Source of the DNA: JAEUMD01 sp044222395
GTDB lineage: Bacteria > Pseudomonadota > Alphaproteobacteria > Rhizobiales > Hyphomicrobiaceae
Direction of reading: 5' to 3'
Assembly: GCA_044222395.1 (NCBI GenBank)
Contig: JBGANK010000005.1
Coordinates: forward strand, 1-64,000
Length of the DNA stretch: 64,000 nucleotides
The notes under the pieces are model-generated. The model ran no database searches, had not been told where the DNA came from, and was given only the letters and a program-made list of their open reading frames with translations. Both the position numbers and the translations under genes were made by a program. Positions 7,719-17,012 of this stretch are shown one piece after another; the first letter of the stretch is position 1, and every line of letters starts with the position of its first letter.

Positions 7719-8627
7719 ATGGCGAACGACCTCAAGTTCAAGACCGACATGCACTTCAGCTACGGCGTCCCGTCGGGGATCGGGCCGGGCGTGATGCGCC
7801 TCGTGTGCGAGAACCCCGGGCCGTTCACCTTCAAGGGCACCAACACCTATCTCGTCGGATCGACCGAGCTGGCCGTTATCGACCCTGGGCCCGATGACGA
7901 GAAGCACCTGGGCGACATCCTCAAAGCCGCGGCCGGGCGGCCGATCACGCACATCCTCATCACGCATACGCACCGCGACCACGTCGACAACACCGAAGCG
8001 CTGAAGCGCGAGACGGGGGCGATCACGTGCGGCTACCGGCGGACGGGGGCACAGCGCGGCAACATCGAGCGCAGTCCATCGGGCACGGAGTTCGTCGACA
8101 TCGATTTCATTCCCGATATCGAGCTTGTACACGGCGACACGATCATCGGCGCCGACTGGACGCTTGCCGCGCTGCATACGCCGGGGCACGCGCCCGACCA
8201 CATCTGCTATGCGCTCGAGGGCCGCGACATCATCTTCTCGGGCGATCACGTGATGGCCTGGAATACAACCGTTGTCGCGCCGCCGGAGGGGCGCATGGCG
8301 GACTACCTCGCCTCGCTGCAACTGCTGCTCGAACGCCGCGAGGGGCTTTATCTGCCGGGGCATGGCGGGCGCATCGACGACGCGCAACGCATGGTCAAGG
8401 CCTATCTCCTGCACCGGCGCTGGCGCGAGCAGGCGATCATCGCCGCTATCCGCGACGGCCGCGAAACGGTGCGCGACGTCGCCGCGATGATCTACGACAA
8501 TCTCGATCCCAAGCTGCACACCGCCGCGCTGCTGTCGGTCATGGCGCACGTCGAGCACCTGATCGAGCGCGACATCATTGCCGGCGAGGGGCCGCTTTCT
8601 TTCGATCAGCGCCTTTGGGCTCGCTAG
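7719..8627 (+). CDS. MBL-fold metallo-hydrolase, LACTB2-like
   Basis: 302 aa. The metal site is complete: HTHRDH (HxHxDH), GHAPDH, SGDH and LPGHGG. After the catalytic domain comes a winged-helix-like C-terminal domain (about residues 228-290, LLHRRWREQAI...VEHLIERDII), which is the layout of LACTB2/hydroxyacylglutathione-hydrolase-like proteins; some relatives are endoribonucleases. The natural substrate cannot be read from the sequence. It starts 59 bases after the PPOX-class gene and its last 53 bases overlap the convergent DUF1499 gene. Confidence 0.88.
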   Translation: MANDLKFKTDMHFSYGVPSGIGPGVMRLVCENPGPFTFKGTNTYLVGSTELAVIDPGPDDEKHLGDILKAAAGRPITHILITHTHRDHVDNTEALKRETGAITCGYRRTGAQRGNIERSPSGTEFVDIDFIPDIELVHGDTIIGADWTLAALHTPGHAPDHICYALEGRDIIFSGDHVMAWNTTVVAPPEGRMADYLASLQLLLERREGLYLPGHGGRIDDAQRMVKAYLLHRRWREQAIIAAIRDGRETVRDVAAMIYDNLDPKLHTAALLSVMAHVEHLIERDIIAGEGPLSFDQRLWAR

Positions 8628-9453
8628 CGGGGTCCGCTTCGGCGGCCGGGCGACGGCGTCGGTTCTCGGCAGCGCCTGGAATTGTCGATTCCAGACGGCC
8701 GACGATTTCGCGCATCAGGTCGCGGACGCGGCGGACATTGCGACCGAGGTCGTGGCGGCCGTAACGGGAGGCAGAACGGATGTCGACTCGCGCGTGCGCA
8801 TCGTCGCCAGTGACGCGAATAGCGACGTCGTCGGGAAAACCGATGATCATGGTGCGATCGACGGCCTCCACGCTGCCCTGGCGGCGGTTATCCTCGCCGG
8901 GCGGCGTCTCGCGGATGATGCGCATCTTCTGGCGACGAACCGCGTCGACGACCAGATCGAACGTCTCCTCACAGGAGCGGCTCACCTGCAGGGGGACGAT
9001 ATCGGGATAGGCCTGGGCCTGAAGTGCTGCGAATTTCTTGCCACGATAGGCAACGCCGTTGGCGCGTGCATCCCTGGAGCTTGCCAATGCGTCGAAGTCC
9101 GGTGGGTTCTGAGTGTCGGTCGTCACATCGTTGAGCGACGGCAGCGACGCCATCACCGGGTAAAACGACAGCGGCCAAGCGAGCATTCCGCCGCCGACGA
9201 GGAAAGCCGTAACGACCCGCGCGAAGCCGGGGCCGCCGTTGCGCCAAATCTGCACCGAGGCAATGAGTCCGAGCAGGATCGCGCCGATGGCACCGGCAAA
9301 CGCAACTTTCAGGAGGTCGAGCATCACCGGCGTCGCCATGCCGAAAAAGCGATGGCCGACGAGTGCGAATATCAGCAGCACGAGGGAGAACGCGGCGATG
9401 CGCCCGGTCCAGCGGGCCAGCGCGGGGGCTCCTTCGACCCTAGCCAGTGTCAT
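8575..9453 (-). CDS. DUF1499 domain membrane protein
   Basis: 292 aa. Three N-terminal TM helices (about residues 17-35, 45-65, 78-100) are followed by a soluble DUF1499 domain (YPDIVPLQVSRSCEETFDLVVDAVRR...; TMIIGFPDDVAIRV; VDIRSASRYGRHDLGRN). The last ~35 residues are basic and low-complexity. Function of the family is unknown. The 3' end overlaps that of the convergent metallo-hydrolase gene by 53 bases. Confidence 0.85.
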   Translation of the reverse strand: MTLARVEGAPALARWTGRIAAFSLVLLIFALVGHRFFGMATPVMLDLLKVAFAGAIGAILLGLIASVQIWRNGGPGFARVVTAFLVGGGMLAWPLSFYPVMASLPSLNDVTTDTQNPPDFDALASSRDARANGVAYRGKKFAALQAQAYPDIVPLQVSRSCEETFDLVVDAVRRQKMRIIRETPPGEDNRRQGSVEAVDRTMIIGFPDDVAIRVTGDDAHARVDIRSASRYGRHDLGRNVRRVRDLMREIVGRLESTIPGAAENRRRRPAAEADPASEPKGADRKKAAPRRQ

Positions 9454-9724
9454 CGCGCGACCACCTGCAATGTCCCGAAGCCGTCGTTCGCACTGAGGTG
9501 GCGGTGCGGCAAAGCATCGGCGGAGTGTTGGAGTACGCGACGATCATCTGCCAATACATGCGCCATCGCCGGGGATTTCCTGCCGATAACCGAGATCATG
9601 AAGCATGCCTGCTGCTGCGCGGCGCGGATGATACCCGAGAATCAGACAAAAAATAGTGCCGATCGGGCGCCGGACCGATGGAGGCGAACTTTCAAGAGCG
9701 GCACCACCTCGCGCCAAGTGCCGC

Positions 9725-10390
9725 TCAAGGATAGAGCCGCGTTTTTGTCCAGGCAGCGCCTTCCGACTTGCGGCGGAAGACGACGCGGTCGTGCAGGCGA
9801 AACGGGCGGTCGTGCCAGAACTCGATCTCGAGCGGCGTGACGCGGAAGCCTGACCAATGCGGCGGGCGCGGGATCTCACCGATCGGGTGACGCGCGGCCA
9901 CCATCGCCACTTTCTTTTCCAGCGCGAAACGGCTCTCAAGTGGACGCGACTGATCGGAGGCCCACGCGCCGATGCGCGACTGACGCGCCCGCGAGCGGAA
10001 ATAGTCATCGGCCTCGACATCCGACACTTTGCTGACATTGCCCCGCACGCGCACCTGACGACGCAGCGACTTCCAATGGAAGAGCAGCGCGGCGTTGGCA
10101 TTGGCTGCCAGCTCGTGACCCTTGGCACTTTGCAGGTTCGTATAAAAGACGAAGCCGCGCTTCGCAGCACCTATCGGGTCGATGCCTTTCAGCAGCACCA
10201 TGCGCACGTTGGGCATCGCGTTTCCATCGACGGTGGCGAGCGCCATGGCGTTGGGATCGTTGATCTCGCTTGCCTCGGCCTCATTCATCCAGGTCGCGAA
10301 CAAGGCGAACGGGTCCTCTGCGCCCGCGAAGTCGGCCGACTGCGGCACCGCGGAATAGGCCGGGTCGTTTGCATCGTTCAAATCACTCAC
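9725..10390 (-). CDS. pdxH: pyridoxamine/pyridoxine 5'-phosphate oxidase
   Basis: Oxidises PNP or PMP to pyridoxal 5'-phosphate with FMN. Family signatures are complete: PNVRMVLLKG, FVFYTNLQSAKGHEL, FHWKSLRRQVRVRG, SRIGAWASDQSRPL, RPPHWSGFRV, EFWHDRPFRLHDR and the C-terminal RLYP. Starting at GTG 10390 (GAGG about 11 bases before) gives 221 aa; an in-frame ATG at 10429 would add 13 residues but lacks a ribosome site. Confidence 0.95.
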   Translation of the reverse strand: MSDLNDANDPAYSAVPQSADFAGAEDPFALFATWMNEAEASEINDPNAMALATVDGNAMPNVRMVLLKGIDPIGAAKRGFVFYTNLQSAKGHELAANANAALLFHWKSLRRQVRVRGNVSKVSDVEADDYFRSRARQSRIGAWASDQSRPLESRFALEKKVAMVAARHPIGEIPRPPHWSGFRVTPLEIEFWHDRPFRLHDRVVFRRKSEGAAWTKTRLYP

Positions 10391-10621
10391 GCCGCGATCC
10401 TCACAATCTGTTTTCTTGCCCCAAGGCATCGTCAACCCGGGGCGCCGCTTGTCCTGACCAGCGTTGCCGCGATATTTACCGCTCTACAAATATTCGCAAA
10501 GCTGGCCGGCGCGCGAGGCAGACGTTTAGGACCTATTAACCCTATCGGGCCAAACTTGGAACCGAGCCCGTCCTGTTGCCGGGTCTCATCGGTCCTGCGT
10601 TGTTCCTGTTCGCGTGGTAGT

Positions 10622-11089
10622 ATGATGCGTTCCAATACTTCTACCTTTTCGCTGGCCGCCACGGCCCTGACTGCCTTCTTCCTCGTCGCCGCCATCTTCA
10701 TGATCCCGGACTTCGCCGTTGCCGGCGAGCCGGAGAAGGATGCTGGCCGATCACAATGCACCTGTCCTGAAAGCGAGGGCAGCGAGGCAAAACCCTGGTC
10801 GCGACCCAAGTATGCAGACCTCAAGGCCGGGCTCGACCTCAACGATGAAATCGCCGCGCTGGAAACGGTGCAACTGGCCCTCAACGAGGTCGGTGACGGC
10901 TCGACCTACGTCTGGCACCGCTACCATGGGCGGCTGTCGGGAGTGATCACGCCGACGTCCTCGTTCAAGTCGGACAGTGGCCAGGTGTGCCGACACCTGA
11001 TCGTCGTATTGACTTCGGGCAGCCACTCTCAGCGATCCGAGGGCGTCGCCTGTCGCCTGACCTCGGGGCAATGGCAGCTGCAGGGCTGA
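10622..11089 (+). CDS. RT0821/Lpp0805-type surface antigen-like exported protein
   Basis: 155 aa. A signal peptide (MMRSNTSTFSLAATALTAFF..., ending near FAVAG) is followed by a domain with WHRYHGRLSGVITPT, CRHLIVVL and ACRLTSGQWQLQG, the pattern of the C-terminal domain of 17-kDa surface antigen/RT0821-like proteins (CR...G.ACR..dG.W). Likely periplasmic or outer-membrane associated; function unknown. Diverges from pdxH. Confidence 0.7.
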   Translation: MMRSNTSTFSLAATALTAFFLVAAIFMIPDFAVAGEPEKDAGRSQCTCPESEGSEAKPWSRPKYADLKAGLDLNDEIAALETVQLALNEVGDGSTYVWHRYHGRLSGVITPTSSFKSDSGQVCRHLIVVLTSGSHSQRSEGVACRLTSGQWQLQG

Positions 11090-11402
11090 CCTACCCTCCC
11101 AAACACGACGTGACACCTCTTGCCGAGGGCGCGACAGCACGGCGCCCGAGGCGACGGACAAGAGAGCGTCCGCACGCATCGATAGGGTGTGCGCGGGGCA
11201 TTGGGCGCTAACTTCCCATGACCTGCCATCATATTCATTTCAAAGACGTTTTTTCGAGGAACCCTTGCGGGTTTGCATACCGCCGACGGCCGATGAGGAC
11301 GCCGAAAGGCTGAGACAGCGTGCATCTGGACCGACTGTCCCTTTTGTGTAGGATGCCGGCCGAAGTGCGGTCTCCGAATGACGTGCAAAGGGACAAGAGC
11401 TG
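11090..11402. other. intergenic region before fabI, with a hairpin
   Basis: 313 bases without a gene. GGGCGC (11127-11132) and GCGCCC (11142-11147), 38 bases past the previous stop, form a possible T-less terminator. GGGACAAGAGCTG just before 11403 provides the fabI ribosome site. Confidence 0.4.
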
Positions 11403-12254
11403 ATGAATGCACCCGGTGCTCAGGGTAGCGTTGCCACCGGCACGCTGATGGCGGGCAAGCGCGGCCTGATCATGGGCGTTGCCAACAATCGTTCGATCGC
11501 CTGGGGCATCGCGCAGGCGTGCGCGGCACAGGGCGCTGATCTCGCGTTCACCTACCAGGGTGACGCGCTGAAAAAGCGCGTCGAGCCGCTCGCCAAGGAG
11601 ATCGGCTCGGACATCGTGCTGCCGTGCGACGTGACCGACAAGGCGTCGATGGACGCCGTGTTCGAGACCCTCAAGACGAGGTGGGGACGCCTCGACTTCC
11701 TGGTGCACGCCATCGCCTACGCCGACAAGAACGAGCTCGACGGCCGCTACGTCGATACGAGCGAAGACAACTTCACGAAGTCGCTGCTGATCTCGTGCTA
11801 CTCGTTCACGGCGCTGGCCCAGCGCGCCGAGAAGCTGATGAGCAACGGCGGCTCGCTGCTGACTCTCACCTACTACGGCGCCGAAAAGGTGATGCCGCAC
11901 TACAATGTCATGGGTGTCGCCAAGGCCGCGCTGGAAGCCTCCGTGCGCTATCTGGCGTCCGACCTGGGCAAGAACAACATTCGCGTCAATGCGATCTCGG
12001 CGGGGCCGATCAAGACGCTGGCGGCTTCCGGTATCTCGGACTTCCGCTACATCCTGCGCTGGAACGAGTACAATTCGCCGCTGCGCCGCACGGTGACGAT
12101 CGAGGATGTCGGCGGGGCCGGGCTCTACCTGCTGTCGGATCTATCGCGCGGGGTGACGGGTGAGATCCACCACGTCGATTCGGGCTACCACGTGCAGGGC
12201 ATGAAGAACGAGGACGCGCCAGACATCAGCGTGGTCAAGGGCGAGCCCGGGTGA
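11403..12254 (+). CDS. fabI: enoyl-[acyl-carrier-protein] reductase (NADH), FabI
   Basis: Last step of each fatty-acid elongation cycle. 283 aa SDR-fold enzyme: GVANNRSIAWGIA binds the dinucleotide, and the FabI-specific pair is Tyr157 (LTLTYYG) and Tyr167 with Lys174 (HYNVMGVAK, Y-x6-K), followed by NAISAGPIKTLAASGI. It overlaps the next gene by GTGA, so the two are co-translated. Confidence 0.96.
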   Translation: MNAPGAQGSVATGTLMAGKRGLIMGVANNRSIAWGIAQACAAQGADLAFTYQGDALKKRVEPLAKEIGSDIVLPCDVTDKASMDAVFETLKTRWGRLDFLVHAIAYADKNELDGRYVDTSEDNFTKSLLISCYSFTALAQRAEKLMSNGGSLLTLTYYGAEKVMPHYNVMGVAKAALEASVRYLASDLGKNNIRVNAISAGPIKTLAASGISDFRYILRWNEYNSPLRRTVTIEDVGGAGLYLLSDLSRGVTGEIHHVDSGYHVQGMKNEDAPDISVVKGEPG

Positions 12255-12841
12255 CCTGCGTCCCGACGATCTATTTCATTCGACACGGTGAGACGGACTG
12301 GAACGCGACCCGTCGCTATCAGGGCCAAGCCGACATCCCGATGAACGACAAGGGTCGTGCGCAGGCCCAGCGCAACGGCGATGCGCTGCGCGAATTCCTG
12401 CCCGATATCGCTTCGGCCTCATTCGTTGCCAGTCCGCTGCAGCGGACGCTGGAGACGATGCGGATCGTGCGCACGGCGCTCGGCCTCGAGCCAGATGGGT
12501 TCGCGACCGAGCCGCGACTGATGGAGCTGAACTACGGCGGATGGCAGGGCCAGCTTGCCAGCGAACTGCACCAGACCGACCCGGAGGGGCTGGCCAAGCG
12601 GATCGCCGACCCGATGAACTGGAGGGCGCGCGGCGGGGAGAACTACATCGAGCTGTCGCAGCGGGTCGAGGCATGGCTCAAGGAACTGGAGCGCTCCTGC
12701 GTGGTCGTTTCACACGGCGGGGTCAGTCGCGTGCTGCGCCGCCTGCTGGTGGGCGGGATCGCCGAGGAGGACATCTTCGGGCTCGAGGTTCCCCAGGACC
12801 GGATCATGATCCTGGCTCAGGGCGTCATACGCTGGCATTGA
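12251..12841 (+). CDS. histidine phosphatase family protein (phosphoglycerate mutase-like)
   Basis: 196 aa. The catalytic FIRHGETDWN is at residues 9-18 and the second His is in VVSHGGVSRVLRR. GTG start overlaps the fabI stop. Length and sequence fit a cofactor-type broad phosphatase of the GpmB/CobC group rather than glycolytic GpmA. The substrate is not evident. Confidence 0.87.
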   Translation: MTCVPTIYFIRHGETDWNATRRYQGQADIPMNDKGRAQAQRNGDALREFLPDIASASFVASPLQRTLETMRIVRTALGLEPDGFATEPRLMELNYGGWQGQLASELHQTDPEGLAKRIADPMNWRARGGENYIELSQRVEAWLKELERSCVVVSHGGVSRVLRRLLVGGIAEEDIFGLEVPQDRIMILAQGVIRWH

Positions 12842-12897
12842 TGCTGGCGCGTCGTGCGCTGGTGCATGGGGCGAGCGATACACGCGGATCTTCATGT

Positions 12898-13027
12898 TCT
12901 AGAGCAGGTCCGAACTTGATTGAATCACTTCAGGCGCTGTGGCCTGCTCTAAGTCTTTGATTGAGAGTCTCAATCACGCCTTCGCTGTAACCAGAAGTGG
13001 TTCCATCTCAGCCGATCAGGCTCTAGA
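12898..13027. repeat. TCTAGAGC-bounded palindromic repeat (dispersed-element-like)
   Basis: 130 bp bounded by TCTAGAGC and GCTCTAGA. Inside are AGAGCAGG/CCTGCTCT arms and a near-perfect palindrome GATTGAGAGTCTCAATC. Such CTAGAGC-edged intergenic elements occur in many copies in rhizobial-type genomes, so this is probably one copy of a family. Confidence 0.65.
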
Positions 13028-13032
13028 CGCAG

Positions 13033-13064
13033 AAAGAGCCGGAGTAGCGGCTCTCCGGCTCTTT
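13033..13064 (+). terminator. strong hairpin
   Basis: AAAGAGCCGGAG and CTCCGGCTCTTT, 12-bp perfect arms with an 8-base loop. No long T-run beyond TTT. It could close the fabI-phosphatase transcript, 190 bases upstream. Confidence 0.5.
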
Positions 13065-13505
13065 CCAGTCACAGTATGGCAAATCGCTCCAAAGCGGTTG
13101 CTCAGACCGCTCGAGAGCTTTCGCTGTCTTGTATGCGAGACGAGAACTTGACGCGCACGAACTGACCCGGTGACTTCGTCCAGGCTGCCCAACCCGGCAT
13201 TTGTCCGGATCAAGGCAGGCGGTTGAAGTTACATCGTGGGCGGGATGGCGTGCCGATCAAAACAACGTCGTAACCCGCATCCGAATCACCCCGGGTCATC
13301 TGACTGATATCCGCACAGCCCATGGCTGTCACCCCGGCTGGCCCCCAGAAGCCGCCTTGCAGAGCCCGGGATGCCACCCTATGAGTGATTTGCACCACAC
13401 AGTCAGGTGCCCCGCCGGTTGCGAGAATGCACTTGCCGACGGGCAGTTGCGGGCGTCACCCGGCCCGACTTGCCTCAACATAGTCCAGGACTTACAGCTC
13501 CCTGC

Positions 13506-14609
13506 ATGTCACACAACAGCTTCGGCCACCTGTTTCGCATCACCACCTGGGGCGAGAGCCACGGGCCTGCCATCGGCTGCGTTGTGGATGGCTGCCCGCC
13601 GGGTATCCCGATCGAGGCGGCGGAGATCCAGGCCTACCTCGACAGGCGCAAGCCGGGCGGATCGCGATTCGTCACCCAGCGCAGGGAATCGGACACCGTG
13701 GAAATTTTGTCCGGGGTATTTGCCGACGCGCAGGGACGGCAGGTCAGCACCGGCACGCCGATCTCGCTCATGATCCGCAACGAGGACCAGAGGTCGAAGG
13801 ACTACGGGGAAATCAAGGACAAGTTCCGCCCCGGCCATGCCGACTTCACCTACATCGCCAAGTACGGCATTCGCGATCATCGCGGTGGCGGGCGTTCCTC
13901 GGCGCGCGAGACGGCGTCGCGGGTGGCGGCCGGGGCAATCGCCCGCAAGATTCTCGCGGGCGTGACGATACGTGGTGCGCTGGTGCAAATCGGGCCGCAT
14001 CGCATCGATCGCAAGCGGTGGGACTGGGCGGCGGTCGATGCCAATTCATTCTTCTCCCCCGATGCGAGCATGGCGAAGACGTGGGAGACCTATCTCGACG
14101 GCGTGCGCAAGGCGGGCTCGTCGATCGGCGCTGTCGTGGAGGTGGTGGCGGAAGGGGTACCGGCGGGGCTCGGAGCTCCGATCTACGGCAAGCTCGACCA
14201 GGACATTGCCTCGGCCATGATGAGCATCAACGCCGTCAAGGCGGTGGAGATCGGCGCCGGCATGGCCGCTGCTGAGCTGACGGGTGAACAGAACGCCGAC
14301 GAGATCCGCATCGGCAACGACGGGCGGCCGCAGTTCCTCACCAATAACGCGGGCGGCATCCTGGGCGGCATCTCGACGGGACAGCCGATCGTCGTCCGCT
14401 TCGCCGTCAAGCCGACCTCTTCGATCCTGACGCCGCGGCGGACGATCGACACGCATGGCCACGAAACCGATGTCTCCACCAAGGGGCGGCACGACCCGTG
14501 CGTGGGCATTCGCGCCGTGCCAGTGGGCGAAGCGATGCTGGCACTGGTTCTGGCCGACCATTTGCTGCGGCATCGCGGACAAACAGGGCGCGTGGGTCCG
14601 AGCGCGTGA
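13506..14609 (+). CDS. aroC: chorismate synthase
   Basis: Converts EPSP to chorismate with reduced FMN. 367 aa from ATG 13506, the start that matches the family N-terminus (MSHNSFGHLFRITTWGESHG). Family signatures GESHGPAIGCVVDGCPPG, GIRDHRGGGRSSARETA and GGISTGQPI are present. The next gene begins 13 bases later. Confidence 0.97.
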   Translation: MSHNSFGHLFRITTWGESHGPAIGCVVDGCPPGIPIEAAEIQAYLDRRKPGGSRFVTQRRESDTVEILSGVFADAQGRQVSTGTPISLMIRNEDQRSKDYGEIKDKFRPGHADFTYIAKYGIRDHRGGGRSSARETASRVAAGAIARKILAGVTIRGALVQIGPHRIDRKRWDWAAVDANSFFSPDASMAKTWETYLDGVRKAGSSIGAVVEVVAEGVPAGLGAPIYGKLDQDIASAMMSINAVKAVEIGAGMAAAELTGEQNADEIRIGNDGRPQFLTNNAGGILGGISTGQPIVVRFAVKPTSSILTPRRTIDTHGHETDVSTKGRHDPCVGIRAVPVGEAMLALVLADHLLRHRGQTGRVGPSA

Positions 14610-14622
14610 AAGGCGGCGCAGC

Positions 14623-15534
14623 ATGGCTCAGAAGCCCGCAGCGCACGGCAGCAAGCGTCGGCGCCTTCTCGTCATCCGAAACAGGCATGCGGGCCTGAAA
14701 AGCGCGCGGCTGGTCGGCAGGGTCGCAGACGAGCTCTTGGCCCGCGGATGCGACGCGAAGATCGCCGAGACGCAGTCGGCCGACGAGGTCCAGGAGTTGC
14801 TGGCCAAGCCGCTCGAGGTCGACGCCATCGTCGCAGCGGGCGGCGACGGCACGATCCGCGCGCTTGCGCTGGCAATGATCGAGCAGGACATCGCGCTACC
14901 GCTAGGCATCATCCCAGCGGGGACCGGCAACGTACTCGCCCATGAGATCGGGCTGCCGCGAGACCCAGCGCAGCTCGCCGAAATCCTCATAACGGCAGGT
15001 ATACGCGCGGCGCACATCATGACTGCCAACGGCACGCCGTTTCTGCTGATGGCCGCCTGCGGTTTCGATGCCGAAGTGCTGCTGAAGCTGTCGATGAAGC
15101 TCAAGCAACAGGTCGGTCGTGGGGCCTACGCACTGCCGACGCTGGCAACGCTGGCCAAGGGCCGGGCGCACGAATTCAAGGTCGAACTGGATGGAGCGCC
15201 GCACGCGGCAACATGGGCGATCGTTGCCAACGCACGCAACTACGGCGGCAGCTTCCAGCTTGCGCGTGACGCGTCCGTTTTCGACGACACGCTGCACGCC
15301 GTGCTGTTCTCGGCGAAAACCCGCGCAGGGCGGCTCGCCGAGCTGCTGTGGCTGGCGGCAGGTCGTGTCGAACGGGCGCGTGGCGTCAAGATCGTGACTT
15401 GCAGGCACGCCATCATTCATGCGCCCGCCTGGATGCCCTGTCAGGCCGACGGCGACTCGATCGGCTTCGGGCCGTTGGAGATAGCTCGCAGCGGCTTGAC
15501 CGTACCGCTCATAACGCCGGCCACCGCCGTTTGA
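14623..15534 (+). CDS. diacylglycerol kinase-domain lipid kinase (YegS/LCB5-like)
   Basis: 303 aa. The DAGK catalytic loop is visible: AAGGDGTIRALA and LGIIPAGTGNVLAHEIGLP. The C-terminal beta domain (ARNYGGSFQLARDASVFDD...QADGDSIG) is typical of YegS/BmrU-type kinases. The lipid substrate is not predictable. Probably co-transcribed with aroC. Confidence 0.88.
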   Translation: MAQKPAAHGSKRRRLLVIRNRHAGLKSARLVGRVADELLARGCDAKIAETQSADEVQELLAKPLEVDAIVAAGGDGTIRALALAMIEQDIALPLGIIPAGTGNVLAHEIGLPRDPAQLAEILITAGIRAAHIMTANGTPFLLMAACGFDAEVLLKLSMKLKQQVGRGAYALPTLATLAKGRAHEFKVELDGAPHAATWAIVANARNYGGSFQLARDASVFDDTLHAVLFSAKTRAGRLAELLWLAAGRVERARGVKIVTCRHAIIHAPAWMPCQADGDSIGFGPLEIARSGLTVPLITPATAV

Positions 15535-15555
15535 AGCGCCGAGCACGCACAAGAA

Positions 15556-15584
15556 AAGGCCGGAGCGCATGTCGCTCCGACCTT
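15556..15584 (+). terminator. hairpin after the lipid kinase gene
   Basis: AAGGCCGGAGCG and CGCTCCGACCTT pair at 11 of 12 positions around a 5-base loop, 21 bases past the stop codon. No U-rich tail beyond the TT of the stem. Confidence 0.6.
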
Positions 15585-15704
15585 CCGGTCGCCTGTTGCG
15601 GCATCTCAGAGATAGGCCCCGCTTGACCCCTTCCCCAGCGCCATCAAGAAGCGGCACCTCAGCTCAATCGCTCTAGTCAGATGCGACCACGGTCGCAAGT
15701 GCGT

Positions 15705-15725
15705 GGGGAGCAAACGAGGCTCCCC
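15705..15725 (-). terminator. hairpin after the porin gene
   Basis: GGGGAGC and GCTCCCC with a 7-base loop, 20 bases past the porin stop on the minus strand; no T-run. Confidence 0.4.
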
Positions 15726-15745
15726 GTCCTCTCCGCACTTGTAGA

Positions 15746-16585
15746 TTACGGCAGGGTGACCTTAGCCGTGAAAACGAAGCGCTCGTCGCACAGGCCGGCG
15801 TTGCCGCAGAAGTCCGTACCATTGGAGTCCGTGTCCCAATAGCGGAAGTCAAACGTGAACTTTTCGATCGCAAACGAGATGCCGGCGTTCCAGTAGACGT
15901 AATCGAGATGGCTGGTCGCCGAGTCGGTGAATTGCGTCGTGCCGATGAGAGCAGAAATCGTCGGCGTGAACGGCCCGATCGCCGGAAGCTCATAGCCCGC
16001 TGAACCTTCGAGGGTGACCGTGTTGCCCAATTCGCCAGTGTAGTCCGGCGACCAGAACAATGTGCCGCCGAGCGTGAACTTGTTCCAGGTGCCGCTGACG
16101 CCACCCTTCAGTTCGACGTAGTCGACTTCGCCGATGCCAGGGTATGCCGCGCCATGATCGTTCGCGCCCGGGTACCAGTAGTAGATCACGCCGAAATCGA
16201 ATGTGAGCGGACCCCAGGTCGGCTTGATGCCGGCGTAGAGATCAACCTCGACCGAGGCGTCACCGGCCAAATTGTTGCCGGGATAGAAGTCGACGCCCGA
16301 GGCCCAAACGCCGGCATAGAACATGCCGCACGTGGCATCGACACCGCCCTGCGCGGTCGGGTCCTCGCGGTTCTGCGAGATGCCACGGAACACGTAGTCG
16401 GTCGTGCCGCCGATGTTGAAGGTCCAGTTGCAGAGGCGCTTGGGCGCTTCAGCGGGAGCATCCTTGACGCTGCCGCCGTCACGGCGACCGAACAGATCGC
16501 CTGCTGCTGCCGGAGCGGTCAACGCGGCCGCTGACAGGGCCGCAATAGCTGTAACCACAATCGTTTTGCTCATCAGTGTCGTCAT
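15746..16585 (-). CDS. TorF family putative outer-membrane porin
   Basis: 279 aa with a signal peptide (MTTLMSKTIVVTAIAALSAAALTAPAAAG) and a beta-strand pattern. Family markers: FNIGGTTDYVFRGISQNREDPTAQGGVD near the start and FDFRYWDTDSNG plus aromatic FVFTAKVTLP at the C-terminus. The TorF/Gcw_chp family is a set of small porin-like proteins of unclear substrate. Confidence 0.88.
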   Translation of the reverse strand: MTTLMSKTIVVTAIAALSAAALTAPAAAGDLFGRRDGGSVKDAPAEAPKRLCNWTFNIGGTTDYVFRGISQNREDPTAQGGVDATCGMFYAGVWASGVDFYPGNNLAGDASVEVDLYAGIKPTWGPLTFDFGVIYYWYPGANDHGAAYPGIGEVDYVELKGGVSGTWNKFTLGGTLFWSPDYTGELGNTVTLEGSAGYELPAIGPFTPTISALIGTTQFTDSATSHLDYVYWNAGISFAIEKFTFDFRYWDTDSNGTDFCGNAGLCDERFVFTAKVTLP

Positions 16586-17012
16586 GATAGCTTTCGAACC
16601 CCCGGATCAGGTGCCGCCGGTCGTTGTGCGCTTGAATTCGCAAGACCCGCCTTCGACATCAAAGTTGCCACCGTGAATCAGCAACCCGCTACGCCTACGG
16701 AAGCGGAAAAAGGGGCATTGCGACAAGTAAATTGCAGGGTCCGTCAGGCGCTTGCCAAGGCGCTGATGCGTGCCGGCAACGTTCGACCGTTTTTGAGTGC
16801 TGCCAAGCCAGGAACCGCCTAATCGTTCGGCATTTTCAAAACCACGATTGCTGGCAATTTGCGCGCATTGCCGAGAAGTTGTGCAGGCTGGCCCCTCGAT
16901 TAGGAGCCGCAGTTGTGGGACAAGTCACGCCACTCGCCGCCGCACCACCTGGATGCCCTCTCCAACCAGCGCACCCGGCCCCGTTCCACCCTCACTGAAG
17001 ACCATCGAACTG
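16586..17012. other. divergent intergenic region
   Basis: About 430 bases between the porin and SDR gene starts; must hold promoters for both. I see no clear operator, repeat or RNA gene. Confidence 0.4.

Larger units (their letters stand above)
12842..13505. other. 664-base gap before aroC, holding a repeat and a hairpin
   Basis: No gene is supported here. The left part holds the TCTAGAGC-bounded repeat and a 12-bp hairpin listed separately. The right part (13065-13505) is featureless GC-rich sequence. Confidence 0.5.

Noticed and set aside
9857..10621. Long upstream extension of the surface-antigen gene
   Set aside because: It is antisense to pdxH; the signal peptide starts at 10622.
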